A stretch of DNA of 64,000 nt from positions 210,878 to 274,877 of the forward strand of contig JHUT02000002.1 in the NCBI GenBank assembly GCA_000690595.2. The letters run 5' to 3'. The notes beneath the pieces are model-generated. The model worked only from the letters and a program-made list of their open reading frames with translations. It did no database searches and had not been told where the DNA came from. Source of the stretch: Natrinema mahii. GTDB taxonomy: Archaea > Halobacteriota > Halobacteria > Halobacteriales > Natrialbaceae. Below, in pieces: positions 10,780-19,137 of the stretch. Numbering within the stretch: the first letter of the stretch is position 1; each line of letters begins with the position of its first letter. Both the position numbers and the translations under genes were made by a program.

Positions 10780-11406
10780 ATGTCCCATCAGCGACTGACC
10801 CGACGGACGTTCGTGACCGCAAGCGGAACCGCAGCCGTCGCCGCACTGGCCGGCTGTGCGAACAGCGGCCCCGGCGGCGACGACAACGAGTCCGACGATG
10901 AGACGAACGACACCGACGACGGGGCGGACACCGATGACGACGGAACGTATACCCTGACGGTCACGGTCGAGGACGGTGACGGACCGGTCGAAGGCGCGAC
11001 CGTCACGCTCGAGCAGGCCGGGATGGGCGAGATGGACGGCGGAGACGGCGAAGCGGGCAACGAGTCGGACAACGAAACCGACGCCGGTGGCATGGAAACC
11101 GAGTCCGACAACGAGACCGCGGACGGCGGAACGGGCAACGAGACGACCACGGACGGCGAAGGCGCGGCGTTCCCGATGGAGGACGAGACCGACGGTGACG
11201 GCGAGGTCGAGTTCGAGGATCTCGAGGACGGCGAGTACACCGTCGCCGCCGAGAACGAGGGCGACGAAACCGAGGACGACGTCGAGATCGACGGCGACGA
11301 CGCGGACGTCACGCTCGCGTTCGGCGACGCCGACACCGGGGACGACGGAACCGGAAACGAGACCGAAAGCGGCGACGAGAACGCCACCGAAAGCGACGAC
11401 GCCTAA
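10780..11406 (+). CDS. Tat lipoprotein with carboxypeptidase-regulatory-like domain
   Basis: A 208-residue exported protein. The N terminus has a twin-arginine signal (LTRRTFVTASG) ending in a lipobox LAGC with C26 as lipidation site. Low-complexity Asp/Glu/Asn-rich linkers surround one small beta domain: YTLTVTVEDGDGPVEGATVTLEQ, later GDGEVEFEDLEDGEYTVAAE. This reads as a CarboxypepD_reg (transthyretin-like) fold split by an insert. It probably acts as a cell-surface protein; no partner gene adjoins. Confidence 0.8.
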   Translation: MSHQRLTRRTFVTASGTAAVAALAGCANSGPGGDDNESDDETNDTDDGADTDDDGTYTLTVTVEDGDGPVEGATVTLEQAGMGEMDGGDGEAGNESDNETDAGGMETESDNETADGGTGNETTTDGEGAAFPMEDETDGDGEVEFEDLEDGEYTVAAENEGDETEDDVEIDGDDADVTLAFGDADTGDDGTGNETESGDENATESDDA

Positions 11407-11595
11407 GCGAATCGCGCCCGGTCCGGTCGCGTCACCGTCCGCGACGTCCGGTCGGTTCACGCCGGACCGCGTTCGCACCGTCCCGAAACGGCCCGACGGC
11501 GGGCACGTCTCCACGGCCCGCGTCGCTCGAGCGATCGACGAGCGTGAGTCGAGCGCGTGCCGGCTTTTTTGCCCTCTCGGTCGATAGTGACTGGT

Positions 11596-11742
11596 ATGCG
11601 AGACGAAGAAGAAATCCGCGAGCAGTACGAGTTCCTCAAAGAACACCTCGAGAGCGACGAGATGCGCCACGACGGCGTCGAGGAGATGTTCACCTACTAC
11701 AAGCGCGCGATCGGCTGGGTCCTCGAGGAGGAACACATCTGA
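11596..11742 (+). CDS. Small acidic helical protein, 48 aa
   Basis: A 48-codon ORF starting MRDEEEIREQYEFLKEHLES, strongly acidic and predicted entirely helical, with the ATG at 11596. Codon use matches neighbouring genes (G/C third positions), which supports translation. I recall similar short conserved proteins in haloarchaea but cannot name a function. An in-frame start 39 nt upstream is less likely because it adds non-acidic, poorly patterned residues. Confidence 0.65.
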   Translation: MRDEEEIREQYEFLKEHLESDEMRHDGVEEMFTYYKRAIGWVLEEEHI

Positions 11743-11829
11743 TCGCGGCGGGCGTGGCCTCTCGGTCGGTCGGATCGACGCCCCCAACCCGTGTCGTTAC
11801 ATTTAAGTAGATACAACGGAATCGTCCAC

Positions 11830-11920
11830 GTGACGCTTCGCTTGGAGGGCCGAAGCGTCAGCGGGGACCAATTCAGGGCGGCAAGCGATCGCGTGACACT
11901 TTTCCGTCACGCGATCTGCT
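11830..11920 (+). ncRNA. Candidate small RNA with two stable hairpins
   Basis: The 483-bp gap between 11743 and 12225 contains no convincing protein gene. It holds a TATA-like ATTTAAG at 11801-11807, about 26 nt before a 9-bp perfect hairpin (GACGCTTCG 11832-11840 with CGAAGCGTC 11851-11859; the 10-nt loop contains GGAGG). A second 11-bp perfect hairpin follows (GATCGCGTGAC 11887-11897 with GTCACGCGATC 11906-11916), then pyrimidine-rich CTGCTTTCCTGTTTC. Promoter spacing, two hairpins and a T-rich tail together suggest a roughly 90-nt RNA. Strand is inferred from the TATA position. Confidence 0.4.
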
Positions 11921-12149
11921 TTCCTGTTTCGGAACGAGTGTTCTAGTCCCGACTGTTCCGGTCGACAGTCACCGACCAGTCGCCCGTGGAGCCGAAAACC
12001 GACTGCTCGACCGTCGTTCTCGGCAATATAAGTGTACGGAAACATAATAGCTGTACTGTAAACATGAACCGCTCGTTATGTGTGGTTCGCCGGACGATGC
12101 GTCACCGACGTTATGGATCCCGGCTGATCGAAACGGGACCGCTCACTGG

Positions 12150-12191
12150 TAATAAGGCTCTTTCACTCGAAACAACCCGATAGCCTTATTA
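12150..12191. promoter_or_regulatory. Inverted-repeat operator overlapping padR TATA
   Basis: TAATAAGGCT (12150-12159) and AGCCTTATTA (12182-12191) are perfect 10-bp inverted repeats with 22 nt between them. The right arm overlaps the TATA element CTTATTAAAA (12184-12193), which is 33-42 nt before the padR start. Binding of the dimeric PadR product here would block TBP, so autorepression is the natural inference. Confidence 0.6.
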
Positions 12192-12225
12192 AAATTCGAC
12201 AGTAAATGCGATTGGTACTTCCCCA

Positions 12226-12501
12226 ATGTACGACCTGACAGGATTTCAGCGTGACCTGCTCTACGTCATCGCTGGCGAGGAGGAGCCACACGGACTGGCC
12301 ATCAAGGAGGAACTCGAGCAGTACTACGAAAAGGAGATCCATCACGGCCGCCTCTACCCGAACCTCGATACCCTCGTCGACAAGGGACTCGTCGAGAAGG
12401 GCCGGCGCGACCGCCGAACGAACTTCTATACGCTCACACGGCGCGGCCGCCGCGAACTCGAGGCGCGCCGTGACTGGGAGTCCCAGTACGTCGATCTGTA
12501 G
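12226..12501 (+). CDS. PadR-family transcriptional regulator
   Basis: A 91-residue winged-helix repressor with the compact PadR layout: FQRDLLYVIAGEEEPHGLAIKEELEQYY, then HHGRLYPNLDTLVDKGLVEKG and a TNFYTLTRRGRRELEAR wing. It lacks the long C-terminal dimerisation helices of larger PadR proteins, as is usual in haloarchaea. An inverted repeat over its TATA box suggests autoregulation. The next gene, the MgtC-type membrane protein, begins 93 nt downstream and may be a coexpressed target. Confidence 0.9.
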   Translation: MYDLTGFQRDLLYVIAGEEEPHGLAIKEELEQYYEKEIHHGRLYPNLDTLVDKGLVEKGRRDRRTNFYTLTRRGRRELEARRDWESQYVDL

Positions 12502-12594
12502 CGCGCTCGCCGATCCGACTCGGCGACACACTCCGTTCCCGGCCGCCCCGCACCGAACCGCCACCGAACCGCCGTTACCGCCGGCGGGCCGCTT

Positions 12595-13920
12595 ATGTGC
12601 GACCACGGTGAACGGTCGGGAGTGAACGCGGTCCCGTTGCAACTCGCCGACGCACCCCTCGAGGAGACGGTCGTCCGCCTCGCGCTGGCCGGTGCGCTGG
12701 GGATGTTCCTCGGCCTCGAGCGGGAGTGGTCACAGAAGGCCGCCGGCATTCGGACGTTCTCCCTGATCAGTCTGCTCGGGGCGGTCTTTACCGTGCTGGT
12801 CCGCGAGGGCGACGTCGGCGAGAGCCTGCTCCTGCTGGGCGGTCTGTTGGTGATCGTCCAGGGGGTCTTGCTGGCCGTCCAGGGTCTCATGGAAGGCGAG
12901 GCGGCCGAGACCGGCCTCTCGCTGACGACCTCGGTGTCGATGCTCGTCGCCTACGGCGTCGGCGTGTTAGTCTCGGCCGGGTTCATCCTCGAGGGAGTCA
13001 CCGTCGCGGTCCTCTCGTCGCTGTTGCTGGTGTTGAAACGGGAACTCCACGAGTTCGCGTGGGGGCTCTCCCGCGAGGAAATGCGCTCGACAACCGAGTT
13101 CGCCATCCTCGCGTTCGTCATTTATCCGCTTCTCCCGGCGACCTACGAGCCCGAAGTCGCCGGCATCACCATCCCGCTCGAGCCGCAGGTCATCTGGCTG
13201 ATGGTCGTCGCCGTCGCGGGGATCGGCATCGCCAACTACGCGATCGTCTCGACCTACGGCGGCCGCGGCATCGCGATCACGGGCTTTTTCGGCGGGCTGG
13301 CCTCCTCGACGGCCGTCGTCGGGACGATGCTCGATCACGTCGACCAGCGCCCGGAGGCGGCCTCCTACGCCGTCGCCGCGATCCTGCTTGCCAACGCCGC
13401 GATGGCTGCCCGCAACCTCGCGATCGCGGTCGGCTTTACCGCCGGCGGCGAGGCCGGCATCCTCCTCGAGGCGATCGTCCCGCTGGGGGCCGTCATCCTC
13501 CTCGCGTTCGCGGTCGCGGCCGCGACCGCCGACTGGAGCGAGTCCGGGCCGATGGAACTCGAGAGCCCGTTCTCGCTGACGAACGCCCTCGGGTTCGGCG
13601 CGGTCTTTCTCGTCGTCCTCGTCTTCGGATCGCTAGCCGAGACGTGGTTCGGGACGCTTGGCTTCTACGCGACGGCCGTCGCCAGCGGCTTCGTCTCGAG
13701 CGCCGGCGCGACCACCTCGGCGGTCGTCCTCTACCGCGGCGGCCAGCTCGGGGCCGCCGAGGCGACGATCGCCATCCTGCTCGCGACCGTCTCGAGCATC
13801 GTGGTCAAGGCCCTACTGGCGGCGACGTCGACGAACGCCGGGTTTCGCAACCGGGTCGCGGCCTACAGCACCGTCTTGCTCGTCGGCGGTGCGCTCGCGT
13901 CCGTACTGCTCGTCGTCTGA
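12595..13920 (+). CDS. MgtC/SapB-DUF4010 membrane protein
   Basis: A 441-residue polytopic membrane protein. The N-terminal third carries the MgtC signature (LALAGALGMFLGLEREWSQK, then AGIRTFSLISLLGAVF). The rest corresponds to DUF4010, with about ten more hydrophobic helices and motifs ISTYGGRG-like (VSTYGGRGIAITGFFGGLAS) and SGFVSSAGATTSAV. Proteins of this architecture are common in prokaryotes; magnesium or envelope homeostasis roles are proposed for MgtC but transport is not demonstrated. A GTG at 12622 is an alternative start that would remove nine hydrophilic residues. Confidence 0.85.
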   Translation: MCDHGERSGVNAVPLQLADAPLEETVVRLALAGALGMFLGLEREWSQKAAGIRTFSLISLLGAVFTVLVREGDVGESLLLLGGLLVIVQGVLLAVQGLMEGEAAETGLSLTTSVSMLVAYGVGVLVSAGFILEGVTVAVLSSLLLVLKRELHEFAWGLSREEMRSTTEFAILAFVIYPLLPATYEPEVAGITIPLEPQVIWLMVVAVAGIGIANYAIVSTYGGRGIAITGFFGGLASSTAVVGTMLDHVDQRPEAASYAVAAILLANAAMAARNLAIAVGFTAGGEAGILLEAIVPLGAVILLAFAVAAATADWSESGPMELESPFSLTNALGFGAVFLVVLVFGSLAETWFGTLGFYATAVASGFVSSAGATTSAVVLYRGGQLGAAEATIAILLATVSSIVVKALLAATSTNAGFRNRVAAYSTVLLVGGALASVLLVV

Positions 13921-13947
13921 ACTGAGACCGAGCATCGGCGGATCGAC

Positions 13948-14103
13948 GTGAATACGGTCCTCGAGACGGCGTTCCGACGCGTGCTGTTGAGTTGGACTGG
14001 GCTACGAGACGCTGTGACTGCTGCCGCCGCTGGACGTGACAAGCGGGAGATCGAGCTGGGGATGGCGCTGTTGCTCGAGGCGATCGATGAGGCCGCGTCC
14101 TGA
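13948..14103 (+). CDS. Possible small ORF (51 aa) or gene remnant
   Basis: A GTG-started frame of 51 codons between the MgtC-type gene and VapBC-1. It reads VNTVLETAFRRVLLSWTG, then DKREIELGMALLLEAIDEAA. The pattern looks like an amphipathic alpha-helical coding sequence with normal codon bias, not random sequence. There is no clear promoter or family match, so it may be the 3' end of a lost gene. The following 97 bp up to vapB are AT-rich promoter DNA. Confidence 0.3.
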   Translation: MNTVLETAFRRVLLSWTGLRDAVTAAAAGRDKREIELGMALLLEAIDEAAS

Positions 14104-14157
14104 ATCCCGGGTCGGAATCGGTCACGTTTCTGGAAGCCGCACTCGATCACCTGAAAA

Positions 14158-14180
14158 TTAGGAGGCAAATTATTTCCTAA
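14158..14180. promoter_or_regulatory. Inverted repeat at VapBC-1 promoter
   Basis: TTAGGA (14158-14163) and TCCTAA (14175-14180) flank the AT-rich element AAATTATT, which lies about 25-33 nt before the vapB ATG and is the likely TATA box. This is the arrangement expected for an operator at which the AbrB-type antitoxin represses its own operon. Confidence 0.5.
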
Positions 14181-14200
14181 CTGACCGCGTAGAGTCGGGT

Positions 14201-14449
14201 ATGTCACACCGGGTCGAGGACGAAACGACCATAAACGACAGCTATTCCGTCACGGTTCCGGCAGCGGTCCGACGCGAACTCGATATCGAAGCCGGGGACA
14301 AAATCCGCTGGCGCGTCACCGAAGACGGAACCCTCTCCGTCGAAGTTGTAACGCAACGGTACGGTGCGTTTTCCGAACTCGACCCCGTTGATATCGGTGA
14401 GGAAACCGATGCGGCCGACGATCACGACCTCATCCCCGGAGACTCCTAA
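14201..14449 (+). CDS. vapB: AbrB/MazE-type antitoxin, VapBC-1
   Basis: An 82-residue antitoxin. Residues 8-50 form a swapped-hairpin AbrB DNA-binding domain (TTINDSYSVTVPAAVRREL, then GDKIRWRVTEDGTLSVEVV). The acidic C-terminal tail (DIGEETDAADDHDLIPGD) would neutralise the toxin. The stop codon overlaps the toxin start in TAATG, implying translational coupling. An inverted repeat around its promoter suggests autoregulation. Confidence 0.88.
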   Translation: MSHRVEDETTINDSYSVTVPAAVRRELDIEAGDKIRWRVTEDGTLSVEVVTQRYGAFSELDPVDIGEETDAADDHDLIPGDS

Positions 14450-14877
14450 TGGCTCGAGTCGTCGTCGATGCGAACGTTCTCATCGCCGCTCGGTTATCGC
14501 GGGACCAAAACCACGACCGTGCGGTTGCCATCTCGAGAGCGGTCGATCACGGAACCCTCCCGACTGCATACGTGTTGAGCGACGTCCTTGAGGAGGTCAT
14601 CAACTACCTCCAACGAAAGGGGACACATGACGTCGCTGTACGGACGCTCGACGCGATCATCGAAAGCAGTGGGTTCGAAATCGTCCATACGCCGAAACGC
14701 GATATCGACGCCGGACGATCGCTGTTCCGAAAGTACGAATCGCTCTCGCTGACGGATGCAGTCATCGCGGCGTCGATGGGCCGCCGCGAACTCGAGTTCC
14801 TCTACTCGTTCGACGACGGGTTCGATGCGGTCGACGGGATCACTCGTATCACGACGGCAACGAATCCGTTCGAGTAG
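14449..14877 (+). CDS. vapC: PIN-domain toxin, VapBC-1
   Basis: A 142-residue PIN-domain ribonuclease. The four expected acidic metal ligands are visible: D8 in VVVDANVLIAA, Glu in SDVLEEVINYL, Asp in LSLTDAVIAASM and Asp in SFDDGFD. It overlaps its antitoxin gene by one base. VapC toxins cleave tRNA or rRNA; the target here is unknown. It ends 29 nt before the convergent purD stop. Confidence 0.9.
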   Translation: MARVVVDANVLIAARLSRDQNHDRAVAISRAVDHGTLPTAYVLSDVLEEVINYLQRKGTHDVAVRTLDAIIESSGFEIVHTPKRDIDAGRSLFRKYESLSLTDAVIAASMGRRELEFLYSFDDGFDAVDGITRITTATNPFE

Positions 14878-14905
14878 TCTCTCTCCGTCCAGACGGGGCC
14901 GATCG

Positions 14906-16249
14906 CTACTCGCCGCGGAGTTCGTTCACGTGATCGATTCGCTTCTGGACGAGGTCCGCCTTGCCGATGTCGTGGCGGATCCGCAGTCCCTTCTCGCCGG
15001 CGACGGCGAGCGCGTCCTCGGCGATCTCCTCGGCCGCGGCGATCGAGTCCGCGACGCCGACCAGAGCGAACGACCGGGAGGTCGTCGTGTAGATCCCGTC
15101 GTCGCGTTCGTCCACGCTGGCGTAGTACAGCAGCGCATCCCCGGCACTCTCTCGCGGCTCATCGCCGCTCTCCGTGGCGCGGACCGACCGCGCCACGCTC
15201 TCCTCATCGACCTGCACTTTCGCGCCGGCCTCAGGATCGGTCGGATAGCCGTCCGGCACGGCGTACTTACAGACCGTCGCCTGCCCGGCAAAGTCGAGTT
15301 CGGGCGGGGCCTCGCCGTCCCGTGCCGCGGTGAGTACGTCGAGGAAGTCGCTCTCGAGGACGGGCAGGGTGTTCATCGCCTCTGGGTCGCCAAAGCGGGC
15401 GTTGAACTCGACGACGCGGGGACCGGTCTCGGTCAGCATGAACTGGCCGTAGAGGATCCCGCGGTAGTCCTCGAGGGCGTCGACGGTGGCTGCGATGATC
15501 TCGACGGCCTCGGCGTAGTCGTCCTCGGTCATGAAGGGCAGTTCCGGCGTCGCGTCGGCGTAGCTGCCCATCCCGCCGGTGTTGGGCCCCTCGTCGCCCT
15601 CGTAGGCCCGTTTGTGGTCCTGCACCGCGGGCGCGGTCCGGAACTCGCCGTTGGCGACGAACGCCTGGATCGTGAACTCCTCGCCGATCAGCCGTTCCTC
15701 TAAGACGATCCGGTCGTAGTCGGACTCGCGGATGTACTCCTTGCCCTCCTCGGCGGTCACCTGGTCGCCGATGACTTTGACGCCCTTGCCGCCGGTCAGC
15801 CCGGCGGGCTTGATCGCCAGGTCGCCGTCGTACTCGTCGATGTAGTCACAGGCGGCCTCCATGTCGTCGAAGGTCTCGAAGTCGGGACAGCCCGGAATGT
15901 CGTTTTCCGCCATGAACCGCCGCTGGAAGGCCTTGTCCGTCTCGATCCGGGCGTCGGCCTCCTTCGGTCCGAAGGGGTAGACCCCCGCGGCCTCGAGCGC
16001 GTCCGCGACGCCGGCCTCGAGCGGCGCCTCCGGGCCGATGACGGCGATGGTCGCGTCGATCTCCTCGGCGTACTCGACGACGGCCTCGGGGTCGGTCGTC
16101 TCGAGCGCCTCGAACCCGGCGGCGATCCGGGCGATGCCGGGGTTCCTGTTCCCGGCGCAGGCGTAGAGGTCGGCCTCGCTGTCCTCGAGCGCGCGGGCGA
16201 TGGCGTGTTCGCGGCCGCCGCCCCCGATCAGCAGCACGTTCTCTCGCAT
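14906..16249 (-). CDS. purD: Phosphoribosylamine-glycine ligase
   Basis: A 447-residue ATP-grasp enzyme that joins glycine to phosphoribosylamine, the second step of purine synthesis. The order is an N-terminal Rossmann-like domain (NVLLIGGGGREHAIARAL), the ATP-grasp region (LAIKPAGLTGGKGVKVI, GEEFTIQAFV), the signature RVVEFNARFGDPEAMN, and the C-terminal domain. It is slightly longer than bacterial PurD. It stands alone, not in a pur operon, and converges with VapBC-1. Confidence 0.97.
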   Translation of the reverse strand: MRENVLLIGGGGREHAIARALEDSEADLYACAGNRNPGIARIAAGFEALETTDPEAVVEYAEEIDATIAVIGPEAPLEAGVADALEAAGVYPFGPKEADARIETDKAFQRRFMAENDIPGCPDFETFDDMEAACDYIDEYDGDLAIKPAGLTGGKGVKVIGDQVTAEEGKEYIRESDYDRIVLEERLIGEEFTIQAFVANGEFRTAPAVQDHKRAYEGDEGPNTGGMGSYADATPELPFMTEDDYAEAVEIIAATVDALEDYRGILYGQFMLTETGPRVVEFNARFGDPEAMNTLPVLESDFLDVLTAARDGEAPPELDFAGQATVCKYAVPDGYPTDPEAGAKVQVDEESVARSVRATESGDEPRESAGDALLYYASVDERDDGIYTTTSRSFALVGVADSIAAAEEIAEDALAVAGEKGLRIRHDIGKADLVQKRIDHVNELRGE

Positions 16250-16420
16250 GGTCGATAGCGGAACGCACGAACCTGTAAGCGTTGCTCTTTCGCCGGCCGG
16301 AAGTATCCACGGTCGTGTACAAGTGGGCCGAAAAGGTATCGAGCAGTCACCGCCGATGACGTATCTCCGAATTGAACGCTGTCGAAGCGATGGTTGATAC
16401 CTGTGAACCGGAGCCTACAA

Positions 16421-17128
16421 TTACGGAAGTGAAGAGAGCGCCCCGATTTCGACCTCGTTTGCAGTGAGATAGATGCTGACGCCCGCTGACCGAGAAAGAT
16501 CGTCTGCAAACGTCGCTGTAGTTTTGTCGTCCCTGTTAACAGTGAGTTCGTACTCCGTCGCTTCGTCGCTCTCAACGCGATGTTCGATACCTTCCTCGCT
16601 GTCGAGTGCGAGAGACTCCTCGAGTATCGTTTCGTCGTCGGACTCCGTTACAGAAGTCATAACGACCGACACGTCGCGTTCGGAATCGTCGAAGTTTGCG
16701 AGTAGAACGAGATATCCATCAGGTCTCTCAGCTGGCGAAGCGGTGACACGCTGTACTTGATTTTCAGTAACACGATAGGTTGTAATACCGTACGCCGACG
16801 ATGGATACTCTGCGATCCCGTCTTCGAGAGTGGCGCTTCCGCCACAACGAGTCAAAACGTAGAACGCGGATTCGATTTCTCGGTCGAAAACGGCGTTACA
16901 GCTGGCGTCAATGGATTCTGGGTTCTGCTCGTTCGAGAGGATGTGATTATGAAACGTTGCCGTTTCGTACTTTCTGACGAAGTCGACAACTGAGTCGGAC
17001 GTTAACTGTTCGGGGGGCGTTGGATGGTCTTCGGGTTCCGGAGCAGGCTCTCGGGATTCTTCGTAACATCCGCTTATGCCGAGAACAGAGCTTGCCCCTA
17101 TCGTCATAAGGAGATTCCTGCGGTTCAT
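16421..17128 (-). CDS. Haloarchaeal lipoprotein, unknown function
   Basis: A 235-residue exported protein starting MNRRNLLMTIGASSVLGISG, with twin arginines and a lipobox ending at C21. After a Pro/Glu-rich linker come a helical segment (SVVDFVRKYETATFHNHIL), two conserved-looking cysteines (DASCNAVF, LTRCGGSA) and beta-rich sequence. Codon use is more A/T-rich than in purD next door, in keeping with the AT-rich accessory stretch from here to about 19.1 kb. I do not recognise a family beyond haloarchaeal lipoprotein. Confidence 0.7.
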   Translation of the reverse strand: MNRRNLLMTIGASSVLGISGCYEESREPAPEPEDHPTPPEQLTSDSVVDFVRKYETATFHNHILSNEQNPESIDASCNAVFDREIESAFYVLTRCGGSATLEDGIAEYPSSAYGITTYRVTENQVQRVTASPAERPDGYLVLLANFDDSERDVSVVMTSVTESDDETILEESLALDSEEGIEHRVESDEATEYELTVNRDDKTTATFADDLSRSAGVSIYLTANEVEIGALSSLP

Positions 17129-17419
17129 TCGATAAATAATACCAAGACACCAGTGGGTAAATGCCTTTCCCAAGCAAAGGTACCGATTGCAACTATCTAT
17201 CTCAGTGGTCCTACGAACAGTGGTACAATTTTTATGAGAGTCATGCTAAGTCAATTAGACTCCCGGTGTTTACCAGATCATTTCTAATACCCATTCTGTA
17301 TATATTCATCACTCGATTAACACCCATTAGTTATTCCATTTTCCAGGTGTTTACATTTCTATTATCGGTATAGTAAATTATAAGTTCCAGCCACAATTAT
17401 TATCGTCTGGATTGTATCC

Positions 17420-18229
17420 ATGAAGGATGAAAATAAAGGCAGAACGAATCGGAGAAAAATTCTAAAGACAACCGCGGTAGGTGGAATCGGTATTATTGGA
17501 TTGAGTGCGGGAACAGCACAGGCGAGACCAAAACAGGGAATCCACTTTGTTGAAGCCGGCTACGAACACGCTGTTGATTTTTCTTCTCTCCCAGCGAGCA
17601 GATATAGGGATATTGAGGATCTCTACGAGGAGGCACTTGAAGAGGCCGAATTGAGCAAAAGCGAGGCGGCTGAGATGAGCGAGGAAAAATTGAAAGAAGA
17701 ACTATCGTTCCCCGGTGATCGGAGTAAATTAATCGATCCAACTATTTCGGGGGTGAATATTGAGGTGCCTCCGGATTCGGTTGCTGTTATTGAAGACGAG
17801 TTACACGTTAGATCGAATCAGAATACAGTTGCAAAGACTATCTCAAATAACGACGTAGTTGTTAAGCAGGAATCAAACGGGATTGCAGAGGATCGTAAGC
17901 CGGCACGGAGTACAATAGCAACCGATCTCGCTGGGTCTAAAAGCCCAAGTAGAGGATACAGCCTTGCTCCCGACGCAAACTATAATGTGCCTCGTTTTAA
18001 TGTCAGGTCGGTACACTCGGACAGCACTCTCAAAATTGAAACAGGAAGTATCACAAAGACAGTTAGAGCGTCTAAAAATGAAGAAGTCGAACATTCAAAA
18101 CGAGAAGTCAAATTACGGTTACGTCGGTATGACGGATCATTCACGACGGCATCTGTCAATGTCACACCGAAACTGAAACTAAAAAATCACGGAAGGGTCC
18201 GCCCAAAGGGGGTGGCAATCAATGACTGA
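17420..18229 (+). CDS. Tat-exported protein, AT-rich accessory gene
   Basis: A 269-residue protein with a clear Tat signal (NRRKILKTTAVGGIGIIGLS) and an AxA-like cleavage region (TAQARP). The mature part has a charged helical segment (EDLYEEALEEAELSKSEAAE), then beta-rich sequence and a basic C terminus. Base composition is far lower in GC than the chromosome around it, a sign of recent transfer. Its last eight bases overlap the start of the metallopeptidase gene, so the two were translated together. An AT-rich promoter element lies at 17374-17383. Function unknown; a chaperone, inhibitor or propeptide-like partner of the peptidase is possible. Confidence 0.65.
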   Translation: MKDENKGRTNRRKILKTTAVGGIGIIGLSAGTAQARPKQGIHFVEAGYEHAVDFSSLPASRYRDIEDLYEEALEEAELSKSEAAEMSEEKLKEELSFPGDRSKLIDPTISGVNIEVPPDSVAVIEDELHVRSNQNTVAKTISNNDVVVKQESNGIAEDRKPARSTIATDLAGSKSPSRGYSLAPDANYNVPRFNVRSVHSDSTLKIETGSITKTVRASKNEEVEHSKREVKLRLRRYDGSFTTASVNVTPKLKLKNHGRVRPKGVAIND

Positions 18230-18935
18230 TTTCGATACTGTCTCTGAGCGAACATGGGGCAACGGCGATGACTGTCTACGGGTTCATATATTTGCTGAGA
18301 ATGGTGTAAGTCGTGAAGAGTTAGATATTGCATATGATGCGTTAACAGATGCGGTTGGACAGGTCTACAATGACGATGAACGGGCGAGTAACATAGATTA
18401 TGCACAGGTTCTTGCACACGATGCAAATGAGGATTTACCCTGTTCCGGTGATGACAGGCAGGATCGAAGAGAAAATATGCGGCAGCATATCCATGAATGG
18501 CTAACAGATCATAATTTTACGGAACAAGGATGTTATCTATGGTTGACTGAATGTGGTGTAGGGAACGGCCAGGATGGGGCTTGGAATGGCACGGCTGTTG
18601 CGTTCATCAGTACGGACTGGTATAGGTCTCCAGACGATTACCTTGGCGCAATGGCTATACATGAATCTTTACACACATAGATTAATCATGGTTGTGATGA
18701 TGTGAGCAACCGGACAGACGGAAATGAGCATGACCTTGGAACCGTGACAAGTTACGATAATGTTACACCATTAGCTGCTAGCTACGAAAACAGCGAAAAA
18801 TATCACGAAAATGGGAATTGCTCTGGCCAAAATCCGGACAGTAATTCATACACATATTGGCTATCTGGTTGCACAAGGCGCTCTGTGAGTGATTCACTTG
18901 AACACAAAAATGCTTGGTTCCATGATGGGTTTTAG
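18222..18935 (+). pseudogene. Zinc metallopeptidase gene interrupted by TAG
   Basis: One reading frame of 237 codons is broken by a single TAG at 18678-18680. Codons 1-152 end in AMAIHESLHT, containing the HExxH zinc site (H147, E148, H151). Directly after the TAG the same frame continues as INHGCDDVSNRTDGNEHDLG, through an EHDLG segment that could give the third zinc ligand, and on to a Cys-containing C-terminal part ending at 18935. Frame and composition are maintained on both sides, so this is one gene with a recent nonsense mutation, or less likely a readthrough product. There is no own signal peptide. It overlaps the Tat protein gene by 8 nt. Confidence 0.7.
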
Positions 18936-19137
18936 ACCATAATATTATATAAATTTTATATCGAGGTTTATTATTTAGGATGTTATGAGTTGATATTTCA
19001 CTTGACTAACTCTTCAGAAGCTGATTATCTATCACTATACTGATTACCTCTCGGCGTAATTATCCTCCATCATAGATATCCACCAAATGACATGAACCTG
19101 CAAGTACGATCATAAAGTCCCTGAGCGGGACGGTCAA
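18936..19137. other. AT-rich intergenic segment
   Basis: About 200 bp of AT-rich DNA ends the accessory island before the high-GC Tat protein gene. No ORF, repeat end or tRNA is seen. Confidence 0.5.

Noticed and set aside
11803-12045. 80-codon minus-strand ORF in the small-RNA interval
   Set aside because: It contains the palindromes and lacks coding-like bias; structure explains the region better.
17161-17373. 70-codon ORF before the AT-rich Tat gene
   Set aside because: It lies in AT-rich DNA, is rich in Ile/Phe/Ser with no domain, and overlaps the promoter region of the next gene.
18678-18680. Selenocysteine-type recoding in the metallopeptidase
   Set aside because: The codon is TAG and not TGA, and no known SECIS-like arrangement can be argued; nonsense mutation is simpler.
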